Shown: positions 21,354 to 34,324, numbered from the stretch's first letter. The stretch: 64,000 nt of DNA from Chrysogorgia sp. JL179-B06 (GCA_035772405.1 JAYKKM010000224.1:1-64000), one strand, 5' to 3'. The notes: generated by a model from the sequence alone, not told the origin. Program-made: numbers and translations.

Positions 21354-24300
21354 TTGATTGATTGATTGATTTATTATAAAAATACTTGAATGGCAATTTA
21401 CAGACAAGGCAAATAAATTGAAAAACTCAAGTTACAAATTTGATTAAAATAGTAAGTCTAGCAAACAAGTACCTACTCGATAAAATTGGTGGAGCTATCT
21501 ACAACTATCCCATAATCTAACACAAGAAGGAAGGAAACTGTTCATGAACCTATTAGTTCTACACTTAAACAAAGGGATTTTACGAGCATCCCGAAAGTTA
21601 TAGCGATGATCTACAGGTGGAGGTAACAAAGCGCGTAATTTGCTGTCCAGAGTCAAACTGTGCTTATAAAAAGTCCGGCATAAAGATTCCCTCCTTTCGA
21701 AGAGGGTCAACAATTTGAGATCGCGTAAGCCTCGCTATACGATAGGTGGGGATAAATTATTCGGACGGCACGCCTTTGTATGGCCTCTACGTTGTCTTTC
21801 AGCGATACAGTCAGAGAAAAATGCCATACAGGACACGCATATTCCAAGATAGGCCTGATAAAATAGCAAAACACGGAAAGAAGATCAGCAGCAGGGACGC
21901 CGCTCCGTTTAAGCGTCCTCAAAGCGTACAAGCGGCTACTTGCTTTAGAGCATATATAGTTAATATGCGTATCCCATTTGAGGTCGGATGACAACATTAC
22001 ACCCAGTAATTTAACTGACTGTACGGATTCCAACGGCACTTCGTTGATGGTAAGTGGAGGTAGCACATAAGGATTCTTAAGGAAAGATACAGTGAACTCT
22101 TTGGTCTTCTTTACGTTGAGTTTCATGTTGTTGGTGGTCGACCACTGGACGATGTTATTAACTTCGCGCTGCAAAGTAGATGGTACCACAGCAGTGGCAG
22201 AAAGAACTTCGTAAGTAGAGCAATCGTCCACGTATTTGTAAAGTGGAAGTGAGGTAGAGAGATCGTTAACCATGACAAGGAAAAACAACGGACCGAGTTT
22301 AGTTCCTTGAGGTACTCCGGCGTTGACATTCAGCCACGTTGATGTAAATTGGCCAACCTTCACACGCTGTTGACGGAATTGCAAGAAATTTGCGCACCAA
22401 TTCAACAAGATTGGAGGAACACCAAGAAGCCTAAGCTTTTCCAGCAGGATATTATGGTCGATCCGATCGAAGGCTTTGGAAAAGTCAATTAGACAAGATC
22501 TAACGAATGTTTTGGGTGTCTCAGTTGCGAGTAGCAATTGGTGAACTAGGTGGACGAGGGCGTGGGTAGTAGATGACTTTTTGACGCTACCAAACTGGTA
22601 CGGGTCAATGTGAGGCATTACGATAGTAGCCAACCATTCGAAGACGAACCCCTCCATAACCTTGTTGAGAACTGGGGTTAAGGATATAGGTCTGAGGTCG
22701 TTGTCAATAGAACGAGGTAGAGGGACTTTTCCTAAAGGTATAACATTGGCACGTTTCCACAGCGAGGGGACGTGGCCTTGATTAATAGACGAGTTAAAAA
22801 TGGCGCAAACGGGATGACTTAGCACAGGAGCGAGATTCTTTAAAACCCAATTAGGAATCTCGTCAGGACCACTTGCCGAACGCACTTGGATGGATAAAAG
22901 AGAACGTTCAACAGCATCAGGGCTAATGATATACTCGTCAGGGGTGGTGGATATTGGGAAGGGAGTATACACGAGAGGATGGATTTCGTTGTTAACGGCC
23001 ACAAAGGAGTCATTAATTGCTTCGGCAAGGTCAGCTTCTTCCATTACCAATCCGTCGATTGTTATACTTGATAGTGGCGGAGGTTTTGATAAACCAGACA
23101 TTAATTTGATATTGTTCCACCATTTACGTGGATTGGTGTCACGCATTTGACTGATGGTATTCCGATAGAAGGAACTGCGAGCGTGTTTACACAGACTGGT
23201 AACCTTGCTGCGGTATTGGGAGTAAAGATGACGATTGCCTGACGTCCAAGCACGCTGCCGTCTCCTGATGGCCTCTTTTATATCTGCAGTCATCCACGGT
23301 TTATCAGTAGGATGAAATTTCACGGACCGTTTAGGCAAGCAGGTATCCATGGCGGTGGTGAGAACAGACTGAAAGTCGTTAAATTGATCCTCACAAAGGT
23401 ACGTATGGTATAGAGGAGACCAATTAACAGATTTCAGAAATGATCCTAACGCATGACTCTTGGAAGATTTGCAGTCACGCTTCAAAATGCGAATAGATGG
23501 ACGAGGAGGGGTACAATACGAGGCTGGCTGGAGGAGTACGGTCAAATGGTCAGAAAGTCCCATGGGTGGTAGTAATTGGAATTCATCATAGTATTTAGAC
23601 AAGGTTGAGAATACTTGGTCAAGGATTGCATCACCCCGCGTTGGTTTTGTCACAAGTTTCTTAAGATTGAAAGATGAACTAAGATTGCCAGGTTTGAATC
23701 GATTAAAGTCCCCAAGAAGTATAATAGCAGAATTCGGGTATAACGCGAGGGCTGAATCAAGGCTATTGAATAGGTGAATTCGGAGAGAATTATCGTCGTT
23801 TTGAGGTGGGTGATATACCGTACCTAAGATAATAGAGTTAATTCCCCTTGGCAGAATGTTGGGTTTGACGATAAACCACTGGCTTTCGATATCAGGATCT
23901 CTTAATTGACACAATTCAACGAAGTAAAGGCGTGAGTTAATGAAAGTACATATTCCACCGCCTCGCTGCTCATCAGGTCTGTCCCTTCGGCATATAGTGT
24001 AACCTGGAATACTAATGAGATCATCAGTCACGCTAGAAGAAAGCCAAGACTCAGTTATCACAGCAATATCAGCCGTATTAGTAGATATTGAGGCGCAAAT
24101 TTCGTCAATCTTGTTAGCCATCGATCTTACATTACTCAACAGCAATTTTGGGAACGAAGAACCAGATGATTTAGGTAAAACAGTGATGTTGTTATTGCCA
24201 GGCACAGAATATGCAGTAGATCTCCGATTCGCATGGCCACGCGAATAAGTGAAACGAGTATGATTTGATTGACTTCGATGAGTAGAAATAATCGGTTTAA

Positions 24301-24658
24301 TTCGGTGAACATTCACAGCGTGTATACCCCCACGTCTTCCTCTGGTTCTCTGTAGGATTCCTGCAGCCTGAAGCGAGCTCCAAACCGAAGGAGAAACGGG
24401 TTTACTTGGCCAATGAAGTTGTTGTTGATTGATAATATGGCTGTAGTTTTGCAGACCGAACTCGGCAATTTTCCACCAAGAACGAAGCGATAAAAGGACA
24501 TTTCGCGAGTAGGTAATCATTGAAAGACTTGTAATAGTGAAAGGAACATACAACAACAAAAATACGCCCGAAGAGGGAGTATTTGACGAAACAAATCGAA
24601 AAAATGAGGAGCTCGAAAATAAGCAGCCTAACGGCGCATTTACATATTAAATGAGGAT
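21354..24658 (-). mobile_element. CR1/L2-like non-LTR retrotransposon
   Basis: About 3.3 kb, inserted into unit 18. The 3' end (low coordinate) is a short ATTG/AATC microsatellite tail, as in the CR1/L2 groups. A possible TGTTA target duplication lies at 21,349-21,353 and 24,659-24,663. Only the endonuclease-reverse transcriptase ORF is present; no ORF1 is seen, so the copy may be 5'-truncated. Confidence 0.88.
21495..24559 (-). pseudogene. Endonuclease/reverse transcriptase (ORF2) with one frameshift
   Basis: A 950-codon frame ends at 21,707 and continues after a one-base loss near 21,727-21,729 into a 72-codon frame ending at 21,495. The N-terminus has RTRGRRGGIH. An APE-type endonuclease spans about 135-345: SN at 142-143, ITES around 168-171, LGDFN with D284/N286 and LSDH with D337/H338. 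The reverse transcriptase spans about 560-870: RPISL, DFSKAFDRIDH, GVPQGTKLGPLFF, YVDD (776-779) and the WSTTNNMKLNVKKTK block. The C-terminal CPVWH and PHLSY region is as expected of CR1/L2. All catalytic residues are kept; the frameshift removes only the last part. Confidence 0.9.
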
Positions 24659-25159
24659 TGTTAAAGAGGTATTCAAAGTAAATACCGCGAGTTTAAATAA
24701 GAAATTGTAGTTTTTCCGAGAAATATAATTATTTTTTATCTTCTTCAACGAAATACGAGATAAAAATCATAAAGTTTGCATTTTAATTTGAAAAAAAATC
24801 AATCTCAAATTTAGTTTATATAGCAATAAAATTTTCGTATTGCAAATAATGTTAATATCCCATATCTTACAAACAAAAAGGTTGTTAGTACGAAAATATT
24901 TCGATTGGTTGAAGTGAATGAAGTTCTGTTTGGGCCCTCAACGATTATGTACTATGCTAAACCGCTATCTTTACAGAAACAACATTATTCCTTTCTGGAA
25001 AGAAAATTTGGATAATTTATTTTTTGAAACATTTTTAATAAAATTTCCTACATGGTGCGCTTAATTAAATTAATTTGAAGAACGCATATATATATATATG
25101 TATACCTGTAGACAATATTACAAAATAATAGGATTTCCGAAAAAAATTGTAACTAACAT

Positions 25160-25231
25160 AAGCAGGAAATGGTTTCGATCCATCGACCTCTGGGTTATGG
25201 GCCCAGCACACTTCCATTGCGCCAGCCTGCT
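25160..25231 (-). tRNA. tRNA-iMet(CAU), unit 19, variant class
   Basis: GUGUGC D-arm class, with an additional D-loop change (CCATTGCGCC on the plus strand). Confidence 0.8.
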
Positions 25232-25467
25232 GACGGTGCAATCGACATGGAAAATAGAATTAATGTCCATCGATAGCCTATGTTAGATCGTATGCGAGAA
25301 CGGATTCTGGACAATACTAACAAATTCATAACTGTTTAAACTAAAAATAAATTTTAATGTGAATAAAGAATTTTATTGGTAACAGTATCAAACATTAGAC
25401 AATTTTTAAAATGTAAAATATGCTATAAATATTAATTACTTCAAAAATATTTTTACTAAAAACTCAG

Positions 25468-25555
25468 TGCTCCTGCAGGGGCTCTTACCCTCGACCTTCG
25501 CATTTCCCAGATATGTCTATAAGTACGACGCGTTAATCAACTGAGCTACAGGAGC
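25468..25555 (-). pseudogene. tRNA-Ile(UAU) relic, unit 19
   Basis: T-loop A-A replacement and two D-arm changes. Confidence 0.74.
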
Positions 25556-26067
25556 AACTGGAAAAAACTCTGTTAAAGAGGTATTCAAAGTAAATACCGC
25601 GAGTTTAAATAAGAAATTGTAGTTTTTTCCGAGAAATATAATTATTTTTTAATCTTCTTCAACGAAATACGAGAAAAAAAATCATAAAGTTTGCATTTTA
25701 ATTTGAAAAAAAATCAATCTCAAATTTAGTTTATATAGCAACAAAATTTTCATATTGCAAATAATGTTAATATCCCATATCTTACAAACAAAAAGGTTGT
25801 TAGCACGAAAATATTTCGATTGATTGAAGTCCTGTTTGGGCCCTCAACGATTATGTACTATGCTAAACTCCTATCTCTACAGAAACAATATTATTCCTTT
25901 CTGGAAAGAAAATTTGGATAATTTATTTTTAGAAACTTATTTTTAATAAAATTTCCTACATGGTGCGCTTAATTAAATTAATTTGAAGAACGCATATATA
26001 TATATATGTATACCTGTAGACAATATTACAAAATAATAGGATTTCCGAAAAAAATTGTAACTAACAT

Positions 26068-26139
26068 TAGCAGGAAATGGTTTCGATCCATCGACCTCTG
26101 GGTTATGGGCCCAGCACGCTTCCACTGCGCCACCCTGCT
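26068..26139 (-). tRNA. tRNA-iMet(CAU), unit 20
   Basis: Consensus copy. Confidence 0.92.
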
Positions 26140-26375
26140 GACGTAGCAATCAACATGGAAAATAGAATTAATGTCCATCGATAGCCTATGTTAGATCGTA
26201 TGCGAGAACGGATTCAGGACAATACTAACAAATTCATGAGTGTTTAAACTAAAAATAAATTTTAATGTGAATATAGAATTTTATTGGCAACAGTATCAAA
26301 CATTAGACTATTTTTAAAATGTAAAATATGCTATAAATATTAATTACTTCAAAAATATTTTTACGAAAAACTGAG

Positions 26376-26463
26376 TGCTCCTGGTGGGGCTCTTACCCTC
26401 GACCTTCGCATTTCCCAGATATGTCTATAAGTACGACGCGCTAACCAACTGAGCTACAGGAGC
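26376..26463 (-). pseudogene. tRNA-Ile(UAU) relic, unit 20
   Basis: T-loop A-A replacement; otherwise consensus. Confidence 0.75.
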
Positions 26464-26980
26464 AACTGGAAAATCTCTGTTAAAGAGGTATTCAAAGTAA
26501 ATACCGCGAGTTTAAATAAGAAATTGTAGTTTTTTCCGAGAAATATAATTATTTTTTAATCTTCTTCAACGAAATACGAGATAAAAATCATAAAGTTTGC
26601 ATTTTAATTTGAAAAAAAATCAATCTCAAATTTAGTTTATATAGCAATAAAATTTTCGTATTGCAAATAATGTTAATATCCCATATCTTACAAACAAAAA
26701 GGTTGTTAGTACGAAAATATTTCGATTGGTTGGAGTGAATGAAGTTCTGTTTGGGCCCTCAACGATTATGTACTATGCTAAACTGCTGTCTCTACAGAAA
26801 CAATATTATTCCTTTCTGGAAAGAAAATTTGGATAATTTATTTTTAGAAACTTATTTTTAATAAAATTTCCTACATGGTGCGCTTAATTAAATTAATTTG
26901 AAGAACGCATATATATATATGTATACCTGTAGACAATATTACAAAATAATAGGATTTCCGAAAAAAATTGTAACTAACAT

Positions 26981-27052
26981 TAGCAGGAAATGGTTTCGAT
27001 CCATCGACCTCTGGGTTATGGGCCCAGCACGCTTCCACTGCGCCACCCTGCT
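26981..27052 (-). tRNA. tRNA-iMet(CAU), unit 21
   Basis: Consensus copy; first gene of the segment repeated 7.27 kb further on. Confidence 0.92.
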
Positions 27053-27292
27053 GACGTAGCAATCAATATGGAAAATAGAATTAATGTCCATCGATAGCCT
27101 ATGTTAGATCGTATGCGAGAACGGATTCAGGACAATACTAACAAATTCATGAGTGTTTAAACTAAAAATAAATTTTAATGTGAATATATATAGAATTTTA
27201 TTGGTAACAGTATCAAACATTAGACTATTTTTAAAATGTAAAATATGCTATAAATATTAATTACTTCAAAAATATTTTTACGATAAACTGAG

Positions 27293-27380
27293 TGCTCCTG
27301 GTGGGGCTCTTACCCTCGACCTTCGCATTTCCCAGATATGTCTGTAAGTACGACGCGCTAACCAACTGAGCTACAGGAGC
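27293..27380 (-). pseudogene. tRNA-Ile relic with UAC anticodon, unit 21
   Basis: Anticodon TAT has become TAC, the T-loop is degenerate, and the terminator T-run is interrupted (AGTTTATCG). Confidence 0.75.
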
Positions 27381-27898
27381 AACTGGAAAATCTCTGTTAA
27401 AGAGGTATTCAAAGTAAATACCGCGAGTTTAAATAAGAAATTGTAGTTTTTTCCGAGAAATATAATTATTTTTTATCTTCTTCAACGAAATACGAGATAA
27501 AAATCATAAAGTTTGCATTTTAATTTGAAAAAAAATCAATCTCAAATTTAGTTTATATAGCAATAAAATTTTCGTATTGCAAATAATGTTAATATCCCAT
27601 ATCTTACAAACAAAAAGGTTGTTAGTACGAAAATATTTCGATTGGTTCAAGTGAATGAAGTTCTGTTTGGGCCCTCAACGATTATGTACTATGCTAAACT
27701 GCTATCTCTACAGAAACAACATTATTCCTTTCTGGAAAGAAAATTTGGATAATTTATTTTTAGAAACTTATATTTAATAAAATTTCCAACATGGTGCCCT
27801 TAATTAAATTAATTTGAAGAACGCATATATATATATATGTATACCTGTAGACAATATTACAAAATAATAGGATTTCCGAAAAAAATCGTAACTAACAT

Positions 27899-27970
27899 TA
27901 GCAGGAAATGGTTTCGATCCATCGACCTCTGGGTTATGGGCCCAGCACGCTTCCACTGCGCCACCCTGCT
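27899..27970 (-). tRNA. tRNA-iMet(CAU), unit 22
   Basis: Consensus copy. Confidence 0.92.
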
Positions 27971-28211
27971 GACGTAGCAATCAATATGGAAAATAGAAAT
28001 TAATGTCCATCGATAGCCTATGTTAGATCGTATGCGAGAACGGATTCAGGACAATACTAACAAATTCATGAGTGTTTAAACTAAAAATAAATTTTAATGT
28101 GAATATATATAGAATTTTATTGGTAACAGTATCAAACATTAGACTATTTTTAAAATGTAAAATATGCTATAAATATTAATTACTTCAAAAATATTTTTAC
28201 GATAAACTGAG

Positions 28212-28299
28212 TGCTCCTGGTGGGGCTCTTACCCTCGACCTTCGCATTTCCCAGATATGTCTGTAAGTACGACGCGCTAACCAACTGAGCTACAGGAGC
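28212..28299 (-). pseudogene. tRNA-Ile relic with UAC anticodon, unit 22
   Basis: Same UAC anticodon, T-loop and terminator changes as unit 21. Confidence 0.75.
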
Positions 28300-28815
28300 A
28301 ACTGGAAAATCTCTGTTAAAGAGGTATTCAAAGTAAATACCGCGAGTTTAAATAAGAAATTGTAGTTTTTTCCGAGAAATATAATTATTTTTTATCTTCT
28401 TCAACGAAATACGAGATAAAAATCATAAAGTTTGCATTTTAATTTGAAAAAAAATCAATCTCAAATTTAGTTTATATAGCAATAAAATTTTCGTATTGCA
28501 AATAATGTTAATATCCCATATCTTACAAACAAAAAGGTTGTTAGTACGAAAATATTTCGATTGGTTGAAGTGAATGAAGTTCTGTTTGGGCCCTCAACGA
28601 TTATGTACTATGCTAAACTGCTATCTCTACAGAAACAACATTATTCCTTTCTGGAAAGAAAATTTGGATAATTTATTTTTAGAAACATTTTTAATAAAAT
28701 TTCCTACATGGTGCGCTTAATTAAATTAATTTGAAGAACGCATATATATATATATGTATACCTGTAGACAATATTACAAAATAATAGGATTTCCGAAAAA
28801 AATTGTAACTAACAT

Positions 28816-28887
28816 TAGCAGGAAATGGTTTCGATCCATCGACCTCTGGGTTATGGGCCCAGCACGCTTCCACTGCGCCACCCTGCT
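28816..28887 (-). tRNA. tRNA-iMet(CAU), unit 23
   Basis: Consensus copy. Confidence 0.92.
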
Positions 28888-29123
28888 GACGTTGCAATCA
28901 ACATGGAAAATAGAATTAATGTCCATCGATAGCCTATGTTAGATCGTATGCGAGAACGGATTCTGGACAATACTAACAAATTCATAAGTGTTTAAACTAA
29001 AAATAAATTTTAATGTGAATATAGAATTTTATTGGTAACAGTATCAAACATTAGACTATTTTTAAAATGTAAAATATGCTATAAATATTAATTACTTCAA
29101 AAATATTTTTACTAAAAACTGAG

Positions 29124-29212
29124 TGCTCCTGGAGGGGCTCGAACCCTCGACCTTCGCATTTTCAAGATACTGTCTATAAGTACGACGCGCTAACCAACTG
29201 AGCTACAGGAGC
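29124..29212 (-). tRNA. tRNA-Ile(UAU) with intron, unit 23
   Basis: Intact acceptor, UAU anticodon and TTCGAGC T-loop. The intron ends CTTGAAA instead of CTGGGAA. Confidence 0.86.
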
Positions 29213-29722
29213 AACTGGAAAAAACTCTGTTAAAGAGGTATTCAAAGTAAATACCGCGAGTTTAAATAAGAAATTGTAGTTTTGTGCGAGAAATATAATT
29301 ATTTTTTAATCTTCTTCTACGAAATACGAGAAAAAAATCATAAATTTTGCATTTTAATTTGAAAAAAAATCAAACTCAAATTTAGTTTATATAGCAATAA
29401 CATTTTCGTTTTGCAAATAATGTTAATATCCGATACATGACAAGCAACGATTTTGTTTGCAAGAAAGTATTTCGATTGATTGAAGAGCTAAACTGCTATT
29501 TCTACAGAAACAAAATTATCTTTTCTGGAAAGAGAATTTGGATAATTTACAACATTCTTTTCTGGAACGAAAATGTGGTTGATTTATATTTAAAAACTTA
29601 TTTTTAGTAAACATTTCCTACATGGCGCGGTTAATTCGAATTATTTTGAAGAACGCATATGTATACCTGTAGAAACTACTACAAAATAATCGGATTTCCG
29701 AACAAAAAATTGTAACTAGCAT

Positions 29723-29794
29723 TAGCAGGAAATGGTTTCGATCCATCGACCTCTGGGTTATGGGCCCAGCATGCTTCCACTGCGCCACCCTGCT
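29723..29794 (-). tRNA. tRNA-iMet(CAU), unit 24
   Basis: One D-arm change (GCATGC for GCGTGC). Confidence 0.82.
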
Positions 29795-30030
29795 GACGTT
29801 GCAATCAACATGGAAAATAGAATTAATGTCCATCGATAGCCTATGTTAGATCGTATGCGAGAACGGATTCTGGACAATACTAACAAATTCATAAGTGTTT
29901 AAACTAAAAATAAATTTTAATGTGAATATAGAATTTTATTGGTAACAGTATCAAACATTAGACTATTTTTAAAATGTAAAATATGCTATAAATATTAATT
30001 ACTTCAAAAATATTTTTACTAAAAACTGAG

Positions 30031-30119
30031 TGCTCCTGGAGGGGCTCGAACCCTCCACCTTCGCATTTTCAAGATACTGTCTATAAGTACGACGCGCTAA
30101 CCAACTGAGCTACAGGAGC
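30031..30119 (-). tRNA. tRNA-Ile(UAU) with intron, unit 24
   Basis: T-loop TTCGAGC intact, with one T-stem-side substitution (GGTGGAGGG). Confidence 0.82.
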
Positions 30120-30630
30120 AACTGGAATAAACTCTGTTAAAGAGGTATTCAAAGTAAATACCGCGAGTTTAAATAAGAAATTGTAGTTTTGTGCCAGAAA
30201 TATAATTATTTTTTAATCTTCTTCAAAGAAATACGAGAAAAAAATCATAAATTTTGCATTTTAATTTGAAAAAAAATCAAACTCAAATTTAGTTTATATA
30301 GCAATAAAATTTTCGTTTTGCAAATAATGTTAATATCCGATACATGACAAGCAACGATTTTGTTTGCAAGAAAGTATTTCGATTGATTGAAGAGCTAAAC
30401 TGCTATTTCTACAGAAACAAAATTATTCTTTTCTGGAAAGAGAATTTGGATAATTTACAACATTCTTTTCTGGAACGAAAATGCGGATGATTTCTATTTA
30501 AAAACTTATTTTTAGTAAACATTTCCTACATGGCGCGCTTAATTCAAATTATTTTGAAGAACGCATACGTATAGCTGTGGAAACTACTACAAAATAATCG
30601 GATTTCCTAACAAAAAATTGTAACTAAGAT

Positions 30631-30702
30631 TACCAGCAAATGGTTTCGATCCATCGACCTCTGGGTTATGGGTCCAGCACGTTTCCACTGCGCCACCCTG
30701 CT
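30631..30702 (-). pseudogene. tRNA-iMet relic, unit 25
   Basis: The 3' acceptor reads TTGCTGGT, giving two mismatches with AGCAGGG; G31 of the GGG:CCC stem is A. Unit 33 matches it. Confidence 0.7.
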
Positions 30703-30938
30703 GACATTGCAATCAACATGGAAAATAGAATTAATGTCCATCGATAGCCTATGTTAGATCGTATGCGAGAACGGATTCTGGACAATACTAACAAATTCAT
30801 AAGTGTTTAAACTAAAAATAAATTTTAATGTGAATATAGAATTTTATTGGTAACAGTATCAAACATTAGACTATTTTTAAAATGTAAAATATGCTATAAA
30901 TATTAATTACTTCAAAAATATTTTTAATAAAAACTGAG

Positions 30939-31030
30939 TGCTCCTGGAGGGCTCTTATCCTCGACCTTCGCATTTCCCAGATACGCACTGTCTATAAGTA
31001 CGACGCGCTAACCAACTGAGCTACAGGAGC
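30939..31030 (-). pseudogene. tRNA-Ile relic with longer intron, unit 25
   Basis: 92 nt; extra bases lie in the intron (AGTGCGTATC) and the T-arm is degenerate. Confidence 0.72.
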
Positions 31031-31539
31031 AACTGGAAAAAACTCTGGTAAAGAGGTATTCAAAGTAAATACCGCGAGTTTAAATAAGAAATTGTAGTTT
31101 TTCAGAGAAATATAATTATTTTTTAATCTTCTTCAACGAAATACGTGAAAAAATCATAAAGTTTGCATTTTAATTTGAAAAAAAATCAATCTCAAATTTA
31201 GTTTATATAGCAATAAAATTTTCGTATTGCAAATAATGTTAATATCCCATATCTTACAAACAAAAAGGTTGTTAGTACGAAAATATTTCGATTGGTTGAA
31301 GCCCTGTTTGGGCCCTCAACGATTATGTACTATGCTAAACTGCTATCTCTACAGAAACAACATTATTCCTTTCTGGAAAGAAAATTTGGATAATTTATTT
31401 TTAGAAACTTATTTTTAATAAAATTTCCTACATGGTGCGCTTAATTAAATTAATTTGAAGAACGCATATATATATATATGTATACCTGTAGACAATATTA
31501 CAAAATAATAGGATTTCCGAAAAAAATTGTAACTAACAT

Positions 31540-31611
31540 TAGCAGGAAATGGTTTCGATCCATCGACCTCTGGGTTATGGGTCCAGCACGTTTCCACTGC
31601 GCCACCCTGCT
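31540..31611 (-). tRNA. tRNA-iMet(CAU), unit 26, G31 changed
   Basis: G31-to-A breaks the last pair of the GGG:CCC stem, and the D arm has AACGTGC. Acceptor intact. Confidence 0.72.
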
Positions 31612-31847
31612 GACATTGCAATCGACATGGAAAATACAATTAATGTCCATCGATAGCCTATGTTAGATCGTATGCGAGAACGGATTCTGGACAATACTAA
31701 TAAATTCATAAGTGTTCAAACTAAAAATAAATTTTAATGTGAATAAAGAATTTTATTGGTAACAGTATCAAACATTAGACTATTTTTAAAATGTAAAATA
31801 TGCTATAAATATTAATTACTTCAAAAATATTTTTACGAAAAACTGAG

Positions 31848-31935
31848 TGCTCCTGGTGGGGCTCTTACCCTCGACCTTCGCATTTCCCAGATATGTCTAT
31901 AAGTAAGACGCGCTAACCAACTGAGCTACAGGAGC
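31848..31935 (-). pseudogene. tRNA-Ile(UAU) relic, unit 26
   Basis: T-loop A-A replacement and an anticodon-stem change (CGTCTTAC). Confidence 0.74.
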
Positions 31936-32416
31936 AACTGAAATAAACTCAGTTAAAGAGGTATTCAAAGCAAATACCGCGAGTTTAAATAAGAAATTTT
32001 AATTTTTTCCGAGAAATATAATTTGTTTTTTAATCTTCTTCAACGAAATACGAGAAAAAAATCATAAAGTTTGCATTTTAATTTGAAAAAAAATCAATCT
32101 CAAATTTAGTTTATATAGCAATAATATTTTCGTATTGCAAATAATGTTAATATTCCATATCTTACAAACAAAAAGATTGTTAGCACGAAAACATTTCGAT
32201 TGATTGAAGTCCTGTTTGGGCATCTCTGCAGAAACAACATTATTCCTTTCTGGAAAGAAAATTTGGATAATTTATTTTTAGAAACTTATTTTTAGTAAAA
32301 TTTCCTACATGGTGCGCTTAATTAAATTAATTTGAAGAACGCATTTATATATATATGTATACCTGTAGACAATATTACAAAATAATAGGATTTCCGAAAA
32401 AAATTGAAACTAACAT

Positions 32417-32488
32417 TAGCAGTAAATGGTTTCGATCCATCGACCTCTGGGTTATGGGCCCAGCACGCTTCCACTGCGCCACCCTGCT
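32417..32488 (-). tRNA. tRNA-iMet(CAU), unit 27
   Basis: One acceptor mismatch (3' strand TTTACTGCT). Confidence 0.78.
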
Positions 32489-32725
32489 GACGTTGCAATC
32501 AACATGGAAAATAGAATTAATGTCCATCGATAGCCTATGTTAGATCGTATGCGAGAACGGATTCTGGACAATACTAACAAAATCATAAGTGTTTAAACTA
32601 AAAATAAATTTTAATGTGAATATAGAATTTTATTGGTAACAGTATCAAACATTAGACTATTTTTAAAATGTAAAATATGCTATAAATATTAATTACTTCA
32701 AAAATATTTTTACGAAAAACCTAAG

Positions 32726-32814
32726 TGCTCTTCGAGGGGCTCGAACCCTCGACCTTCGCATTTCCCAGATACTGTCTATAAGTACGACGCGCTAACCAAC
32801 TGAGCTACAGGAGC
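32726..32814 (-). tRNA. tRNA-Ile(UAU) with intron, unit 27, weak acceptor
   Basis: T-loop and anticodon intact. The 3' acceptor strand CGAAGAGC mispairs at two positions with GCTCCTG. Confidence 0.68.
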
Positions 32815-33252
32815 AACTGGAAAGTCTCTGTTAAAGAGGTATTCAAAGTAAATACCGCGAGTTTAAATAAGAAATTGTAGTTTTGTGCGAGAAATATAAT
32901 TATTTTTTAATCTTCTTCAACGAAATACGAGAAAAAAATCATAAAGTTTGCATTTTAATTTGAAAAAAAACAATCTCAAATTTAGTTTATATAGCAATAA
33001 AATTTTCGTATTGCAAATAATGTTAATATCCCATATCTTACAAACTAAAAGGTTGTTAGCACGAAAATATTTCGATTGGTTGAAGTCCTGTTTGGGCCCT
33101 CAACGATTATGCACTATGCTAAACTGCTATCTCTACAGAAACAACATTATACCTTTCTGGAAAGAAAATTTGGATAATTTATATTTAGAAACTTATTTTT
33201 AATAAAATTTCCTACATGGTGCGCTTAATTAAATTAATTTGAAGAACGCATT

Positions 33253-33283
<31 letters not shown>

Positions 33284-33339
33284 ACCTGTAGACAATATTA
33301 CAAAATAATAGGATTTCCGAAAAAAATTGTAACTAACAT

Positions 33340-33411
33340 TAGCAGGAAATGGTTTCGATCCATCGACCTCTGGGTTATGGGCCCAGCACGCTTCCACTGC
33401 GCCACCCTGCT
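33340..33411 (-). tRNA. tRNA-iMet(CAU), unit 28
   Basis: Consensus copy. Confidence 0.92.
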
Positions 33412-33647
33412 GACGTTGCAATCAACATGGAAAATAGAATTAATGTCCATCGATAGCCTATGTTAGATCGTATGCGAGAACGGATTCTGGACAATACTAA
33501 CAAATTCATAAGTGTTTAAACTAAAAATAAATTTTAATGTGAATATAGAATTTTATTGGTAACAGTATCAAACATTAGACTATTTTTAAAATGTAAAATA
33601 TGCTATAAATATTAATTACTTCAAAAATATTTTTACTAAAAACTGAG

Positions 33648-33736
33648 TGCTCCTCGAGGGGCTCGTACCCTCGACCTTCGCATTTCCCAGACAATGTCTA
33701 TAAGTACGACGCGCTAACCAACTGAGCTACAGGAGC
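33648..33736 (-). pseudogene. tRNA-Ile(UAU) relic, unit 28
   Basis: T-loop TACGAGC (only U55 lost) and acceptor CGAGGAGC; the intron is altered. Intermediate between the intact and decayed classes. Confidence 0.65.
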
Positions 33737-34252
33737 AACTGGAAAAAACTCTGTTAAAGAGGTATTCAAAGTAAATACCGCGAGTTTAAATAAGAAATTG
33801 TAGTTTTTTCCGAGAAATATAATTATTTTTTAATCTTCTTCAACGAAATACGAGAAAAAAATCATAAAGTTTGCATTTTAATTTGAAAAAAAATCAATCT
33901 CAAATTTAGTTTATATAGCAATAAAATTTTCGTATTGCAAATAATGTTAATATCCCATATCTTACAAACAAAAAGGTTGTTAGTACGAAAATATTTCGAT
34001 TGGTTGAAGTGAATGAAGTTCTGTTTGGGCCCTCAACGATTATGTACTATGCTAAACTGCTATCTCTACAGAAACAATATTATTCCTTTCTGGAAAGAAA
34101 ATTTGGATAATTTATTTTTAGAAACATTTTTAATAAAATTTCCTACATGGTGCGCTTAATTAAATTAATTTGAAGAACGCATATATATATATGTATACCT
34201 GTAGACAATATTACAAAATAATAGGATTTCCGAAAAAAATTGTAACTAACAT

Positions 34253-34324
34253 TAGCAGGAAATGGTTTCGATCCATCGACCTCTGGGTTATGGGCCCAGC
34301 ACGCTTCCACTGCGCCACCCAGCT
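34253..34324 (-). tRNA. tRNA-iMet(CAU), unit 29
   Basis: A4-to-U acceptor mismatch (AGCTGGG), also found in unit 12; otherwise consensus. Confidence 0.8.
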
